Origin: Longimicrobiales bacterium
GTDB taxonomy: Bacteria; Gemmatimonadota; Gemmatimonadetes; Longimicrobiales; Gaopeijiaceae
NCBI GenBank assembly: GCA_028279425.1
Contig: JANQNV010000072.1
Coordinates: 1 to 64,000 of the forward strand
Length of the DNA stretch: 64,000 nucleotides
Direction of reading: 5' to 3'
The notes under the pieces are model-generated. The model made no database searches, was not told the origin of the DNA, and saw only the letters and a program-made list of their open reading frames with translations. The position numbers and the translations under genes are program-made. Positions 9,128 through 18,109 of this stretch are shown piece after piece. Position 1 is the first letter of the stretch, and each line of letters starts with the position of its first letter.

Positions 9128-9288
9128 CGTCGGGCTGGAGGGGTGGGGAAGGAGGGGGACGAGTGCCCGGAGGCGTGCCGCGAACCCTTCGGCGGTGCGT
9201 GGGTTCCGCGGTGTTTCGGCCCTGAGCCGCAGAACATGGGGCGCGACGACGACGTTGTCACTGCGAGCCGTCGCGAAGATGGCGGCGG

Positions 9289-9316
9289 TTGACCCGCGCA
9301 GGGCCAGGGTTACCTT
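9289..9316 (+). promoter_or_regulatory. Probable sigma-70-type promoter of tRNA-Ile
   Basis: TTGACC (9289-9294) and TACCTT (9311-9316) with a 16-base spacer end 12 bases before the tRNA 5' end. The -35 is strong and the -10 weak. Confidence 0.45.
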
Positions 9317-9328
9317 ACACGGCTCCAG

Positions 9329-9402
<74 letters not shown>

Positions 9403-9413
9403 CTCGAGCTTTC

Positions 9414-9450
9414 GGGCAGAGCTTCGTCGCGAGGCTCTGCCCTTTCTTCT
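9414..9450 (+). terminator. Rho-independent terminator after tRNA-Ile
   Basis: GGGCAGAGCTTCG pairs with CGAGGCTCTGCCC (13 bp, one wobble) around a TCG loop, followed by TTTCTTCT. It begins 12 bases after the tRNA, the clearest intrinsic terminator of the window. Confidence 0.88.
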
Positions 9451-9525
9451 GGTGCTTCTTCCATGCGTCGCGTACTTCTTGGTGGGCTGTCGATCGCCCT
9501 CGATCCCTCCGCCGCGGAGACGCCG

Positions 9526-10092
9526 ATGCGCAACGTTTTCCACCGCAGGCTCCCCCTCTCCAGGCGCTCACGGTTGGCGCTCGCCGGTGCTCTCGGGATG
9601 GGGCTGGTGCTCCCCACCGGGCTCGACGCGCAGGAGCCCGCCCCCCGAGAAAGCGACCGATTTCCGGGCTCGGCACGCATCGTGGTCGATGACAACGAGT
9701 TCCTCGTGCGCCTCGAGTGTCGCGTACAGGGCCGCCCGGAGGCGGGCTTCATCACCGAGGCCAACCGCATCACGAGAGGGGAGACGGGGCGTTCGAACGC
9801 GGTTTCACTGCGGTTGCGGCCGTGGCAGGACACCGACGATGTGGTCGTCTCCCTCGAAGGGTGGGTTGCGTGGATGCCGCGCCCGACCTCGGTCGATGGC
9901 GTCCTGGAGCTCACGGTCGACATGGCGGCCGTCTCTGAGATGCGAGCAGACGGCACCACCGTGCTGACGACCTACGACATGTGGAATGCCGGCGAGCGCC
10001 CGGAGGGCCGGGACGGGATCTGGTTCGAGGCCAACTGTGCCGAACGTGATCCCGCGGCGCCGGCCTTCGGAAGACGTGGAGGGAATCCGTAG
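9526..10092 (+). CDS. Hypothetical exported protein
   Basis: 188 residues with an Arg-rich start (MRNVFHRRLPLSRRSR) and a hydrophobic stretch ending LPTGLDAQEP, i.e. a signal peptide with likely cleavage at DA-QE. The mature part is a beta-rich domain with two cysteines (LECRVQ and EANCAE) that could form a disulfide. No family recognised. ATG 9526 is preceded by GGAGA at good spacing. It follows the tRNA terminator and is probably monocistronic. Confidence 0.6.
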   Translation: MRNVFHRRLPLSRRSRLALAGALGMGLVLPTGLDAQEPAPRESDRFPGSARIVVDDNEFLVRLECRVQGRPEAGFITEANRITRGETGRSNAVSLRLRPWQDTDDVVVSLEGWVAWMPRPTSVDGVLELTVDMAAVSEMRADGTTVLTTYDMWNAGERPEGRDGIWFEANCAERDPAAPAFGRRGGNP

Positions 10093-10111
10093 GGCGGGAG
10101 CTGTGATCCCG

Positions 10112-10207
10112 ATGGCCCGATTCCTCGCTGGACGATCGATCCTGACGGCGTGCATGGCCTTCGTCGGGTGCGAGGATGTGCTCGGCGGAGGCTCATGCTC
10201 GTGTTGA
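10112..10207 (+). CDS. Possible 31-residue lipoprotein-like peptide
   Basis: Small ORF beginning MARFLAGRSILTACMAF and ending GGGSCSC, with GGGAG 10 bases before the ATG. The hydrophobic core with Cys resembles a truncated lipoprotein signal. In the 224-base gap before the convergent ADOP gene nothing else is seen. It may well be chance. Confidence 0.18.
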   Translation: MARFLAGRSILTACMAFVGCEDVLGGGSCSC

Positions 10208-10316
10208 CCGAGGACGCGTGCGGCCTCGTGGACGGACCTGGTATCCTCGTCGCTTCCATGCAAGCTCTCGCACCCTGACGCCCCCGGGTGTGTCTGCGTC
10301 GCATGGGGCGGTTTCC

Positions 10317-12959
10317 TCAGTCTGCTCGGAGTGCCAGGGCGGGGTCGACCGCCGTTGCGCGTCGTGCGGGGATCCAGGCCGCGACCAGGACTGCCGCGCC
10401 GACCACGAGCGCGGCACCCAGGAGCACGCGGGGGTCATCGGGGCTCGTCGCTGAAACGAATGCTCGGAGGCCGCGGGCGACGGCCTTCGCGCCGAGGAGG
10501 CCGAGCACGACCCCGGCCAACGTGATCTTCGCCACGTGCCCCGCGACCAGGCCGAGTACTCGTCGCCTCTGCGCGCCGAGCGCCATTCGGATCCCGATCT
10601 CTCGCGTCTGTCGCCCCACGCGGTAGGCCACGCTTCCGTAGGTGCCCATGGCCGTGAGGAGCAGGGCGAACCCGGCGAACAGGTTCAGCGCCAGCGTGTT
10701 GAAGCGCTCGAATCGGTAGCGCTGGCCGAGCGATCCTTCCACCGACTCGAGCGCGCTCGTTGGGTGGCCCAGGCCCTCGCGCACCGCTGCTTGCACCGCG
10801 GCCACCATTCGAGGCGATCCATCCGCGAGCCGCACCATGAGCGCCGCTGCCGCATGGTAGATCGGGGCCTGTTGGAGCGGCCGATAGACAACCGACCAAT
10901 GGCGCTCGACCATCTGGCCGCGCTCGACATCTGCCGCGACACCAACGACCGTCAACCACTCCCCTGCTCCGGCCGCATCGCCAACGAAGAGCTGGCGCCC
11001 GAGGGGATCCTCATCCGGCCAGAAGCGAAACGCAGCGGACTCGTTCACGATGGCCACCCCGCTCGCCCCCCGCCGATCGGTCTCGCGAAAGTCCCTTCCC
11101 CGCAAGACCTTCGTCCCGAGCGTCTCGAAATACCCATGGTCAACCGCCAGGACGCGCGGATGGGGGTCCTCGAGGGTCCGGCCGTCGGCTCCGCCCGACC
11201 GGACCACCTCCGGAGACCGAGCGGACCCATGCTCGAGCGACGCATCGACCACGCCCGGTACGGCTCGTGTGCGTGCGAGGACGTCCTCGATGAAGGGCCG
11301 CCACCCCTCCGGGTGGTCCAGGAATCGGGCCTCGCCGAAACCGAACAGGTAGGCCTGGTGGAGGCCTTTGGGCTCGAACCCGAGATCCCGGTAGCGGATC
11401 TCCATGAAGTCGGATGCAAGGATTCCGGCCCCTGCGAGCAGAGCGAGGCCCGCACCCATCTGAGCCGCCAACAACCCGCTGGCCACGCCCCCGGCGCGAG
11501 AGAGAAGGCCGGACGTCGGCCGCTGGCGCAGCGAGGTGCCGGGCTCCCGACGGGCAATTCGTACCGCCGGCAACGCGGCGGTCACCAGGCCGACCGCCAG
11601 GGCCGTCACTCCGATGAAGGCGAAGACGCGGAGATCGACGACCACCGACAACACGGAGTGTTCGAGGCGGAACCACGTGCGGGCTGCGCCCACCCCCGCG
11701 AGGGCCACCATCACGCCCACCGCCCCACCGAGCAAGCCGACGAGAGATCCCTCGACGAGAAGCTGACGTACCAGCCTGAACCTCGGCGCTCCGAGAGCCG
11801 TTCGGAGTGCCATCTCGCCACGACGTGACATGCAACGGGGCAGTGACAGCGCGGCCACGTTGAGAGTGGCGATGAGGAGAACCAGACCAGCTATGGAGAA
11901 GAGGATCCCGCGACCCTCACCCGATCCCCAGCCCAGTCGGTCGCGCAACGGAAGTACCGCGACGCTGCGGTGGTCACGCTGCTCGGCGGCGGCCAGGGCG
12001 CGGGCGAGCCCATTCAGTTCAGTCTCTGCCATCGCTCGGGTGATACCGGGATCGAGGCGCGCGAAGACCGACACCGCCGAGCGGGGCCCGCTGCCCTGGC
12101 CGGGCCCGAGCGGGGTCCAGAACGCTCGATCGGACTCGAACCGGAAGCTCTCGGGGAGGACCCCTACGATGGTGGCGCCCGCCCTTTCCTCGAGGGTCAT
12201 GTCCCGGTAGTACTCCAGGCGCCGACCGACCACGCCTGGATCGCCACCGAAGGCGCGCTCCCACATGGCGTGACTCAGCACGGCGACGGGCTCTGCGCCG
12301 GACAGGGTGTCGTCGGGCACGAAACCGCGACCGAGCTGGAGTTCGGTGCCCAGCATCCCGAAGAACCCCGGCGACACGTGACTCACCCTCGCGCTCCGGG
12401 AGGCGTCTCCCTCGGCAAAGTACGCCCCCGAGTTGGCCCACCCGACGACCGAGCCGAGTGAGCGCGCTCCTTCGGTCCAGGCGGCCGCCGTGGAGGACGA
12501 TACGTCCCAGGGGCAGCCGGGGCAGCGCGGGTTTTCGGGATCGAGTCGCTCGGCGAGCCACACCAGACGCTCGGCGTCCGGGAATGGCAGAGGCCGAAAG
12601 TCGAGGGCGTCGATGACTCCGAAGAGTGTGCTGGCGGAACCGATGCCGAACCCGAGAGAGAGCACTGCCACGACCGTGAACCCTGGACTGTGCCACAGCC
12701 GGCGCCCGGCGTACCGTGCCTCTTCGGCGAACTCGTCCAGCAGCGGCCACCGCCAGGTGTCGCGAGCCTCCTCCTTCAGGCGCCCCGGGTCGCCGAAGGC
12801 GCGGCGGGCCGCGCGCCTCGCTTCTGTGGGTGTCATGCCGCGGGCCACGTTGCGCTGGACCTCACGGTCGAGGTGGTAGCGCAGCTCCTCGTCGAACTCC
12901 GCCTCGACGCGTTCGCGCCGCACGAGCGTCTTCAGTCGAAGGAGCCACCGCGAGAGCAC
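10317..12959 (-). CDS. ABC transporter permease, ADOP family (complete)
   Basis: 880-residue permease with the full ADOP plan. The N-terminal soluble helix pair (residues 1-75: ELRYHLDREVQRNVARGM, ARRAARRAFGDPGR) is followed by a first TM near 92-115 (FTVVAVLSLGFGIGSAS), a MacB periplasmic domain, three FtsX helices (GILFSIAGLVLLIATLNVAALSL region), a TM, a second periplasmic domain and a final FtsX triple helix ending in VDPALALRAD. The start is GTG 12959, 6 bases after the PadR stop. No ATPase subunit is adjacent, which is usual for this orphan group. Substrate unknown. Confidence 0.9.
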   Translation of the reverse strand: MLSRWLLRLKTLVRRERVEAEFDEELRYHLDREVQRNVARGMTPTEARRAARRAFGDPGRLKEEARDTWRWPLLDEFAEEARYAGRRLWHSPGFTVVAVLSLGFGIGSASTLFGVIDALDFRPLPFPDAERLVWLAERLDPENPRCPGCPWDVSSSTAAAWTEGARSLGSVVGWANSGAYFAEGDASRSARVSHVSPGFFGMLGTELQLGRGFVPDDTLSGAEPVAVLSHAMWERAFGGDPGVVGRRLEYYRDMTLEERAGATIVGVLPESFRFESDRAFWTPLGPGQGSGPRSAVSVFARLDPGITRAMAETELNGLARALAAAEQRDHRSVAVLPLRDRLGWGSGEGRGILFSIAGLVLLIATLNVAALSLPRCMSRRGEMALRTALGAPRFRLVRQLLVEGSLVGLLGGAVGVMVALAGVGAARTWFRLEHSVLSVVVDLRVFAFIGVTALAVGLVTAALPAVRIARREPGTSLRQRPTSGLLSRAGGVASGLLAAQMGAGLALLAGAGILASDFMEIRYRDLGFEPKGLHQAYLFGFGEARFLDHPEGWRPFIEDVLARTRAVPGVVDASLEHGSARSPEVVRSGGADGRTLEDPHPRVLAVDHGYFETLGTKVLRGRDFRETDRRGASGVAIVNESAAFRFWPDEDPLGRQLFVGDAAGAGEWLTVVGVAADVERGQMVERHWSVVYRPLQQAPIYHAAAALMVRLADGSPRMVAAVQAAVREGLGHPTSALESVEGSLGQRYRFERFNTLALNLFAGFALLLTAMGTYGSVAYRVGRQTREIGIRMALGAQRRRVLGLVAGHVAKITLAGVVLGLLGAKAVARGLRAFVSATSPDDPRVLLGAALVVGAAVLVAAWIPARRATAVDPALALRAD

Positions 12960-12965
12960 GACGGT

Positions 12966-13298
12966 TCAGTCCGTCCCGAGGATCAGTTCGAGAGCGCCGG
13001 AGAAACGCTTCCACTGCTCGCGTTCCGCCGCGAGTTGCTTGCGCCCCCTCGCTGTCAGCTCGTAGTAGCGCGCGCGTCGATTGTTGTCGGAGCGCGCCCA
13101 GTGGCCACTCACCCAGCCCCGGGCTTCCAGCCGACGAAGAGCGGGATATATGGAGCCGTAGTTCACCTCGAGCACGCCCTGGCTCACGATCTCGATGTTC
13201 TGCGTCAGATCCCATCCGTTTGCCGGTCCACCCTGCAGCATTCGGAGCACGATCAGATCGAGCGTTCCCTGGAGCACATCGATCTTGTCCGTTCCCAT
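12966..13298 (-). CDS. PadR family transcriptional regulator
   Basis: 110-residue winged-helix repressor. The core reads LQGTLDLIVLRMLQGGPANG, GSIYPALRRLEARGW and SDNNRRARYYELTARGRK, closely parallel to the PadR at 1812-2147, so the two modules are paralogous. The ATG at 13298 is preceded by GGGAGAGCCGGA; an in-frame start 8 codons upstream lacks such a site. Directly upstream of the ADOP gene, which it probably represses. Confidence 0.9.
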   Translation of the reverse strand: MGTDKIDVLQGTLDLIVLRMLQGGPANGWDLTQNIEIVSQGVLEVNYGSIYPALRRLEARGWVSGHWARSDNNRRARYYELTARGRKQLAAEREQWKRFSGALELILGTD

Positions 13299-13318
13299 TC
13301 CGGCTCTCCCTTTAGCAT

Positions 13319-13363
13319 CCAATAGATACGAGTGTGGGGACTCTTCCTATTGCATGTCAATAG
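13319..13363 (-). promoter_or_regulatory. Promoter/operator of the padR-ADOP module
   Basis: CTATTG-ACATG-CAATAG (13347-13363) is a perfect inverted repeat that contains the -35-like TTGACA. A third CTATTG half-site lies nearer the gene (13320-13325). Placement over the promoter fits PadR autorepression; the half-site sequence differs from that of the first module. Confidence 0.55.
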
Positions 13364-13452
13364 AAAGGGGTCGACGGGTCGAGTGGGGCCCACTTGGTCG
13401 GCCGCTGCGGTTTCGGCACATTCCGGCGACCCGTTACTCCCTGGAGTTCCCC

Positions 13453-13971
13453 ATGTCTGCCGACCTGAAGGACACCGTCGCGTCTTGGCTCGAAGCCCTG
13501 CAGTGCAACCATCGCGAGGTGGAGGATGCGCACATGGCGTGGCGGTTCGAGGTGAGATACCCGGCCCGAAGAGACGACCACGTGATGCATGTAGCCGGGG
13601 TGCCGGGTACGGTGCCTTCGCTGGTCATCGTATCGGTGACCCGCATGTCGGAGCGCCACCTCCAGCGCTTCGAGGGCATGCCCGACGACGAGAAGCGGGT
13701 TTTCCTCTTCGGCCTGCGCCACACCCTCAACAGCCCCGACGTCGACTTCGAGTTGCGTGGGGCGGGCGGTCTCTCCTGCCCGGAGGCGTTTCAGGTGAGC
13801 GTGCGGCGGTTCGTCGACGGTCTCTCGCTCGACGAGTTCGCGCGCAGCATCGGCGCCGTGTACAAAACGGAGCTGAGCGCGATCTGGTACATCCAGGAGA
13901 CCCTCGACGCGGACCCCACGAATCCACCGGTCTTCTTCGACTTCGGTGGCTCCGACATTCCCGAGGCATGA
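13453..13971 (+). CDS. Hypothetical protein, possibly DUF2299-like
   Basis: 172-residue soluble protein with no signal or membrane segment. It begins with an amphipathic helix (DLKDTVASWLEAL) followed by alternating strands (WRFEVRYP, SLVIVSVTRM) and a helical C-terminal half. The layout resembles DUF2299 and chaperone-like alpha/beta proteins, but no diagnostic motif is present. ATG 13453 has GGAG 7 bases upstream. Its stop overlaps the ATG of the FG-GAP gene, so the three genes 13453-16753 form a coupled unit. Confidence 0.7.
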   Translation: MSADLKDTVASWLEALQCNHREVEDAHMAWRFEVRYPARRDDHVMHVAGVPGTVPSLVIVSVTRMSERHLQRFEGMPDDEKRVFLFGLRHTLNSPDVDFELRGAGGLSCPEAFQVSVRRFVDGLSLDEFARSIGAVYKTELSAIWYIQETLDADPTNPPVFFDFGGSDIPEA

Positions 13972-15092
13972 TTCCCAGGTCGGGTGTGGTGCTTCTGTTG
14001 GCGATGGGGGCGCCGCTCCAGGCGCAGGATCGATCGTTCGTCCACACCAACCGCATGATCCTCGGGTCGGACTCCGATCTGACGGCCTCGGTCGAGTTCG
14101 CCGATCTGGACGGTGACGGAGATCTCGATCTCGTGTACGCCAACGGTCGCCATTGGCCGCAGCAAAACGAGGTCTATTTCAATACGGGCGCGGGGCGCTT
14201 CATGCACGGGTGGCCGGTGGGGCCCGAACTCGGAACGACCTACGGTGTGCCGGCCGGAGATCTCGACGGAGACGGCGACGTCGACGTGGTCGTGGCCAAC
14301 GACCAGGCGCCGGATTGGATCTACCTCAACGACGGGGAGGGCCGCTTCGGACTTCACGGACGGGTGTCGAGCGACATCGAGCCGACTCGGAGCGCTGAAC
14401 TGTTCGACCTCGACGGCGATGGAGATCTCGACGCCCTGTTCACGAATCGGGGCACACCCAACGGATTCTATCTGAACGACGGCTCGGCAGGCTTTTCGCC
14501 GAAGCGATCGTTCGGTGATCGCGGCGGCTCGACGATCTCCGTTGCACCGAGCGACCTCGACGGTGACGGGCACGTCGATCTCGTGCTCGCCAATCGCGAC
14601 GGCCAGCCCAATCAGGTCTTGTGGAACGACGGAGAACTGGGGTTCGAGCGTGTCTCCACCTTCGGCACGGGGAGCGACGAGACCCGCTCGGTCGTGGTGG
14701 TCGACGTCGACGGCGACGGCCGCCTCGACCTCGTCACCGCCAACATCGGCGAGCCGAACGGAGTGTTTCTGGGGCGCCCGGGCGGGGTCTTCGAGCACGC
14801 CGCCGACTTCGGGGGCGATCAGGCGACCTACGCGGCGACTGCGACGGATCTGGATCTGGACGGCGACGTCGACCTCGTGGTGGCCAACGTCCGGAGCCCC
14901 AACGAGGTGTACTGGAACGACGGGACCGGTCGCGTCTGGACGGCTGCGTCGCTCGGGGACGGGGACGCCGCGACGTATGGGGTGGCCGTGGGAGATGTGA
15001 ACGGGGATGGCTACCCGGACATCGCCGTCGCCAACTCCGGGTCGGTGAACCGCCTGTTCATCAACCGGCCCGCGGGCCCCGCAGGGCGATGA
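13968..15092 (+). CDS. Secreted FG-GAP/VCBS repeat beta-propeller protein
   Basis: 374 residues with a signal peptide (MIPRSGVVLLLAMGAPLQAQ). Seven repeats follow, each carrying an integrin-type calcium loop of the form DxDGDGxxD (DLDGDGDLDL, DLDGDGDVDV, DLDGDGDLDA, DLDGDGHVDL, DVDGDGRLDL, DLDLDGDVDL, DVNGDGYPDI). They are spaced about 48 residues apart and each is followed by a VxxAN ... N(E/Q)VxxN strand. The count fits a closed seven-bladed propeller stabilised by calcium. It is exported and probably binds a ligand or surface partner. It overlaps both neighbours by 4 bases. Confidence 0.88.
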   Translation: MIPRSGVVLLLAMGAPLQAQDRSFVHTNRMILGSDSDLTASVEFADLDGDGDLDLVYANGRHWPQQNEVYFNTGAGRFMHGWPVGPELGTTYGVPAGDLDGDGDVDVVVANDQAPDWIYLNDGEGRFGLHGRVSSDIEPTRSAELFDLDGDGDLDALFTNRGTPNGFYLNDGSAGFSPKRSFGDRGGSTISVAPSDLDGDGHVDLVLANRDGQPNQVLWNDGELGFERVSTFGTGSDETRSVVVVDVDGDGRLDLVTANIGEPNGVFLGRPGGVFEHAADFGGDQATYAATATDLDLDGDVDLVVANVRSPNEVYWNDGTGRVWTAASLGDGDAATYGVAVGDVNGDGYPDIAVANSGSVNRLFINRPAGPAGR

Positions 15093-16753
15093 GCGAGCCG
15101 CCCGACGATCTCGAGCGCAGGATCCGCGAGGCGACGCGGCTGCTCGAGGCGATCGCCGACGATCGGGGCCTTCTCGCGGCGACCGACCGCGGGGAGCAAC
15201 GCCGCCTGATCCAGGCGGCCGGAAAGGTATGGAATCCCGACCCGATCGACCGTCGTCGCCTCACGAAGCGGCTGGCCAAGCAGCGGAAGGCCGAAAAGGT
15301 GCGCCGCTCCGAGGAGACGCTGGACCAGACGGGGATCCGCACCCTGCGCCGTCAGCCGACGTTCACCACACCCAACGTCTACCCTCCGACGGGGCCCGGC
15401 GAGCTTCCACCCACGGCGCACGAAGGGCCGGGTGAGGCCACGGCGCATGCGCCGGCTCTCGGTCCGGGCTCCGAGCCTGAGGACGCACCGGCGCTCGTGC
15501 CGGGTGGGGGGGCCGACTCCGCGCCGACCCGTCCCGTCGTAGAGGCCCGCCGTCAGCATTGCTACGTCTGCAAGCAGAACTTCACGAGGGTGCATCACTT
15601 CTACGATCAGCTCTGCCCCGAGTGTGCGGAGTTCAACTACCACAAGCGCACCGAGCTGGCCGATCTCTCGGGCCGCGTCGCCCTGCTCACCGGTGGCCGG
15701 GTCAAGATCGGCTATCAAGCCGGCATCAAGCTGCTGAGGTGCGGTGCGGAGCTGATCGTCACGACCCGTTTCCCCCGCGACGCCGCGGCGCGCTACGCCT
15801 CCGAGCCCGACTTCGACCTCTGGGGCGACCGACTCCAGATCTTCGGGCTGGATTTGCGTCACACGCCGAGTGTCGAGGCCTTCTGCACCGAGGTGAAGGC
15901 CACGCGCGATCGGCTGGACTTCATCATCAGCAACGCCTGCCAGACCGTGCGCCGACCGCCGGAGTTCTACGCGCACATGATGGAACAGGAGCAGGTCGCT
16001 CTGAAGGGACTTCCTGCGCGGGTGCAGGCGGTGCTGGGTGACTACGAGGGTCTCCGTGGCGTCGACCTCCTGCCCGATGGCCAGCGTGGAGGCGCCTCCG
16101 ATCCCGACGTGCGATCACACGGGAGCGATCTTCCGGGGCTGACCCACGCGGCGGCGCTCTCGCAGGTCCCGCTCCTGCCCGACGAGGTGGAGGCCGCCGA
16201 GGCGCGCGCGGCGCTGTTTCCGGTGGGGGTGCTCGACCAGGACCTGCAGCAGGTCGACCTCCGCGAGACGAACTCGTGGCGCATGTTGCTCGCCGACGTG
16301 CCGACGGTGGAGCTGCTCGAGGTGCAGCTCGTCAACGCGGTCGCCCCGTTCGTGCTCAATGCGAGGCTCAAGGAGCTGATGCTCCGCACGCCGGAACGCG
16401 ACAAGCACATCGTCAACGTGTCGGCCGTGGAGGGGCAGTTCTACCGGAACTCGAAGACCACCCGCCATCCCCACACCAACATGGCCAAGGCGGCTCTGAA
16501 CATGATGACCCGCACGTCGGCCACGGACTACTTCAACGACGGGATCCACATGAATGCGGTCGATACGGGGTGGGTCACCGACGAAGACCCCGAAGCGATC
16601 GCAGCTCGCAAGACGAAGGTGCATCGCTTCCACCCTCCGCTCGACATCGTCGACGGCGCGGCCCGCATCGTCGACCCGATCATCGATGGCTTCAACACCG
16701 GGGTGCACATGTGGGGGCAGTTCCTGAAGGACTACCGACCGACCGACTGGTAG
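15089..16753 (+). CDS. Zinc-ribbon plus SDR-like Rossmann protein
   Basis: 554 residues in three parts. Residues 1-150 are charged and low-complexity. A CxxC pair (C158/C161 and C176/C179) forms a likely zinc ribbon. From ~190 a short-chain dehydrogenase fold begins with VALLTGGRVKIGYQAG (variant TGxxxGIG), then SNAC, NVSAVEG and MAKAALNMM. K467 aligns with the SDR lysine, but the tyrosine four residues earlier is T463; Y452-x3-K456 lies just upstream. About 110 residues (~290-410) are inserted into the SDR core. Role unknown; the ribbon suggests protein or nucleic-acid contacts. It is coupled to the FG-GAP gene. Confidence 0.75.
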   Translation: MSEPPDDLERRIREATRLLEAIADDRGLLAATDRGEQRRLIQAAGKVWNPDPIDRRRLTKRLAKQRKAEKVRRSEETLDQTGIRTLRRQPTFTTPNVYPPTGPGELPPTAHEGPGEATAHAPALGPGSEPEDAPALVPGGGADSAPTRPVVEARRQHCYVCKQNFTRVHHFYDQLCPECAEFNYHKRTELADLSGRVALLTGGRVKIGYQAGIKLLRCGAELIVTTRFPRDAAARYASEPDFDLWGDRLQIFGLDLRHTPSVEAFCTEVKATRDRLDFIISNACQTVRRPPEFYAHMMEQEQVALKGLPARVQAVLGDYEGLRGVDLLPDGQRGGASDPDVRSHGSDLPGLTHAAALSQVPLLPDEVEAAEARAALFPVGVLDQDLQQVDLRETNSWRMLLADVPTVELLEVQLVNAVAPFVLNARLKELMLRTPERDKHIVNVSAVEGQFYRNSKTTRHPHTNMAKAALNMMTRTSATDYFNDGIHMNAVDTGWVTDEDPEAIAARKTKVHRFHPPLDIVDGAARIVDPIIDGFNTGVHMWGQFLKDYRPTDW

Positions 16754-16757
16754 CGCC

Positions 16758-18056
16758 TCACGGAGTCGGGGCGCCCTCCGGGTCGGTTTCGCGAATCAGA
16801 TCGCGGAGCTCCACGTAGCTCACGCCGATATCGTCCAGGCGCTCGACCAGGAGGTAGTCCCTACCGATGTCGAGGAGGCGTCCACTCGGCATCGAGACCG
16901 CGCCGACCGGCGTACCGGAGGGGGCGAACACCCGGTAGCCGGGTGACGCCCCGGCGGCCCCGTTGTCGGTTCCGACCCCGATCTCGACCCAGAGATACCC
17001 TTGTCGGTCTACGTGGAGGCCGACGAAGGGGGGCCGGACATTGGGCGCCGGTACCTGCGCCAGGAGTTCATCCACCGTCTCGGGCGCGATCTTCGGTTCG
17101 TAGAGCGCGCGGGTCTCCTCCATCCAGCGCGCGATCTCGGGATCGCCGCGCGCGACGCCGACCTCCGGGGTAGCCCAGGTCACGACGGATTCCGTTCCGT
17201 CCGGCGCGAAGCAGGTGACGCGGGGCGAATAGGCATCGCCGGCGCATATGCGTCCGGTGTGCGGATCGATGCCCATCCGTGGCCCGCGGGCGAGGGGCGG
17301 TGCGATCGGCTGGGGTCCCCAGGGGGCCTCGACCACGACCTCCTCGTCTCCTTCGAGGCGGGCCAGAAGGGTGGTTCGCGCGAGGTCGGCCGAGCCTCGC
17401 ATGATACCCGCGCCGGGTGATCCAGCGGTCGTCTCGGCCTTCGTGGCCGTCTTGGTTTCCTCTGCCTTGGAGATCAATTCGATCGCCCAGCCCGTCGGAC
17501 CGAGAAACCGCACGGACCGGGGATGAAGCGGTGGCAGGGACGCCTCGACGAAGTCCCCCAACCCGAGCCCCGCAGAGCCCAGATGCTCGCCTCGAACGTC
17601 GAACTGCTCGAGCCTCCAGTGGCCCTCATCCCACACCGATACGACCCCGTCGAGTACGGCGATCTGGACGGGTCGAGCGAACTCGCCCGGACCCGAGCCC
17701 GGGCCGCCCCACTCCGAGACGAATCGGCCCGAGGCGTCGAAGTGCCGAACCCGCCCCGCGCCGGCGTCCGCCACGACGATTCCACCGTCGTCGAGCCGCA
17801 CCGCGTCCCCGATTTCGACGAAGTGGTAGGCGTCGTCGCCGGCCAGCTCGCCGATGCGCACCCGTGCGTCATCGACGGCCCACGCCGAGATCTCGGGCTC
17901 TGGTGGGTCGGGTGGGGGTTGGTCGGTCGCACACCCCGCTCCCAGCATCGTGCCGAGGACCACGGCACCGACCACGCTCCGCTCCGGTCGGCCGGTGCGA
18001 GGCCCCGGAGCCATGCCGGCGCGAGGAACGTGCGGTGGCCGGCGGGTGTTGGACAT
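16758..18056 (-). CDS. Beta-propeller lipoprotein (6-bladed, NHL-like)
   Basis: About 432 residues. A late lipobox (GTMLGAGC) predicts an outer-membrane or periplasmic lipoprotein, followed by a Pro-rich linker. Propeller repeats are visible as IGDAVRLDDGGIVVADAGAG, VRHFDASGRFVSEWG, the GPGSGPGEF turn, and FVGLHVDRQGYLWVEI ... YRVFAPSGTPVG, a pattern shared with 6-bladed propellers of Gemmatimonadota and Bacteroidota. Start uncertain: ATG 18056 is given; ATG 18014 would give a tighter signal peptide, and neither has a clear ribosome site. It is divergent from the DUF3108 gene. Confidence 0.72.
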   Translation of the reverse strand: MSNTRRPPHVPRAGMAPGPRTGRPERSVVGAVVLGTMLGAGCATDQPPPDPPEPEISAWAVDDARVRIGELAGDDAYHFVEIGDAVRLDDGGIVVADAGAGRVRHFDASGRFVSEWGGPGSGPGEFARPVQIAVLDGVVSVWDEGHWRLEQFDVRGEHLGSAGLGLGDFVEASLPPLHPRSVRFLGPTGWAIELISKAEETKTATKAETTAGSPGAGIMRGSADLARTTLLARLEGDEEVVVEAPWGPQPIAPPLARGPRMGIDPHTGRICAGDAYSPRVTCFAPDGTESVVTWATPEVGVARGDPEIARWMEETRALYEPKIAPETVDELLAQVPAPNVRPPFVGLHVDRQGYLWVEIGVGTDNGAAGASPGYRVFAPSGTPVGAVSMPSGRLLDIGRDYLLVERLDDIGVSYVELRDLIRETDPEGAPTP

Positions 18057-18109
18057 GTGGACTCGAGGCGATGTGCCGCGGGACCCTACCCTCTCGGCGA
18101 CAGACTTCG

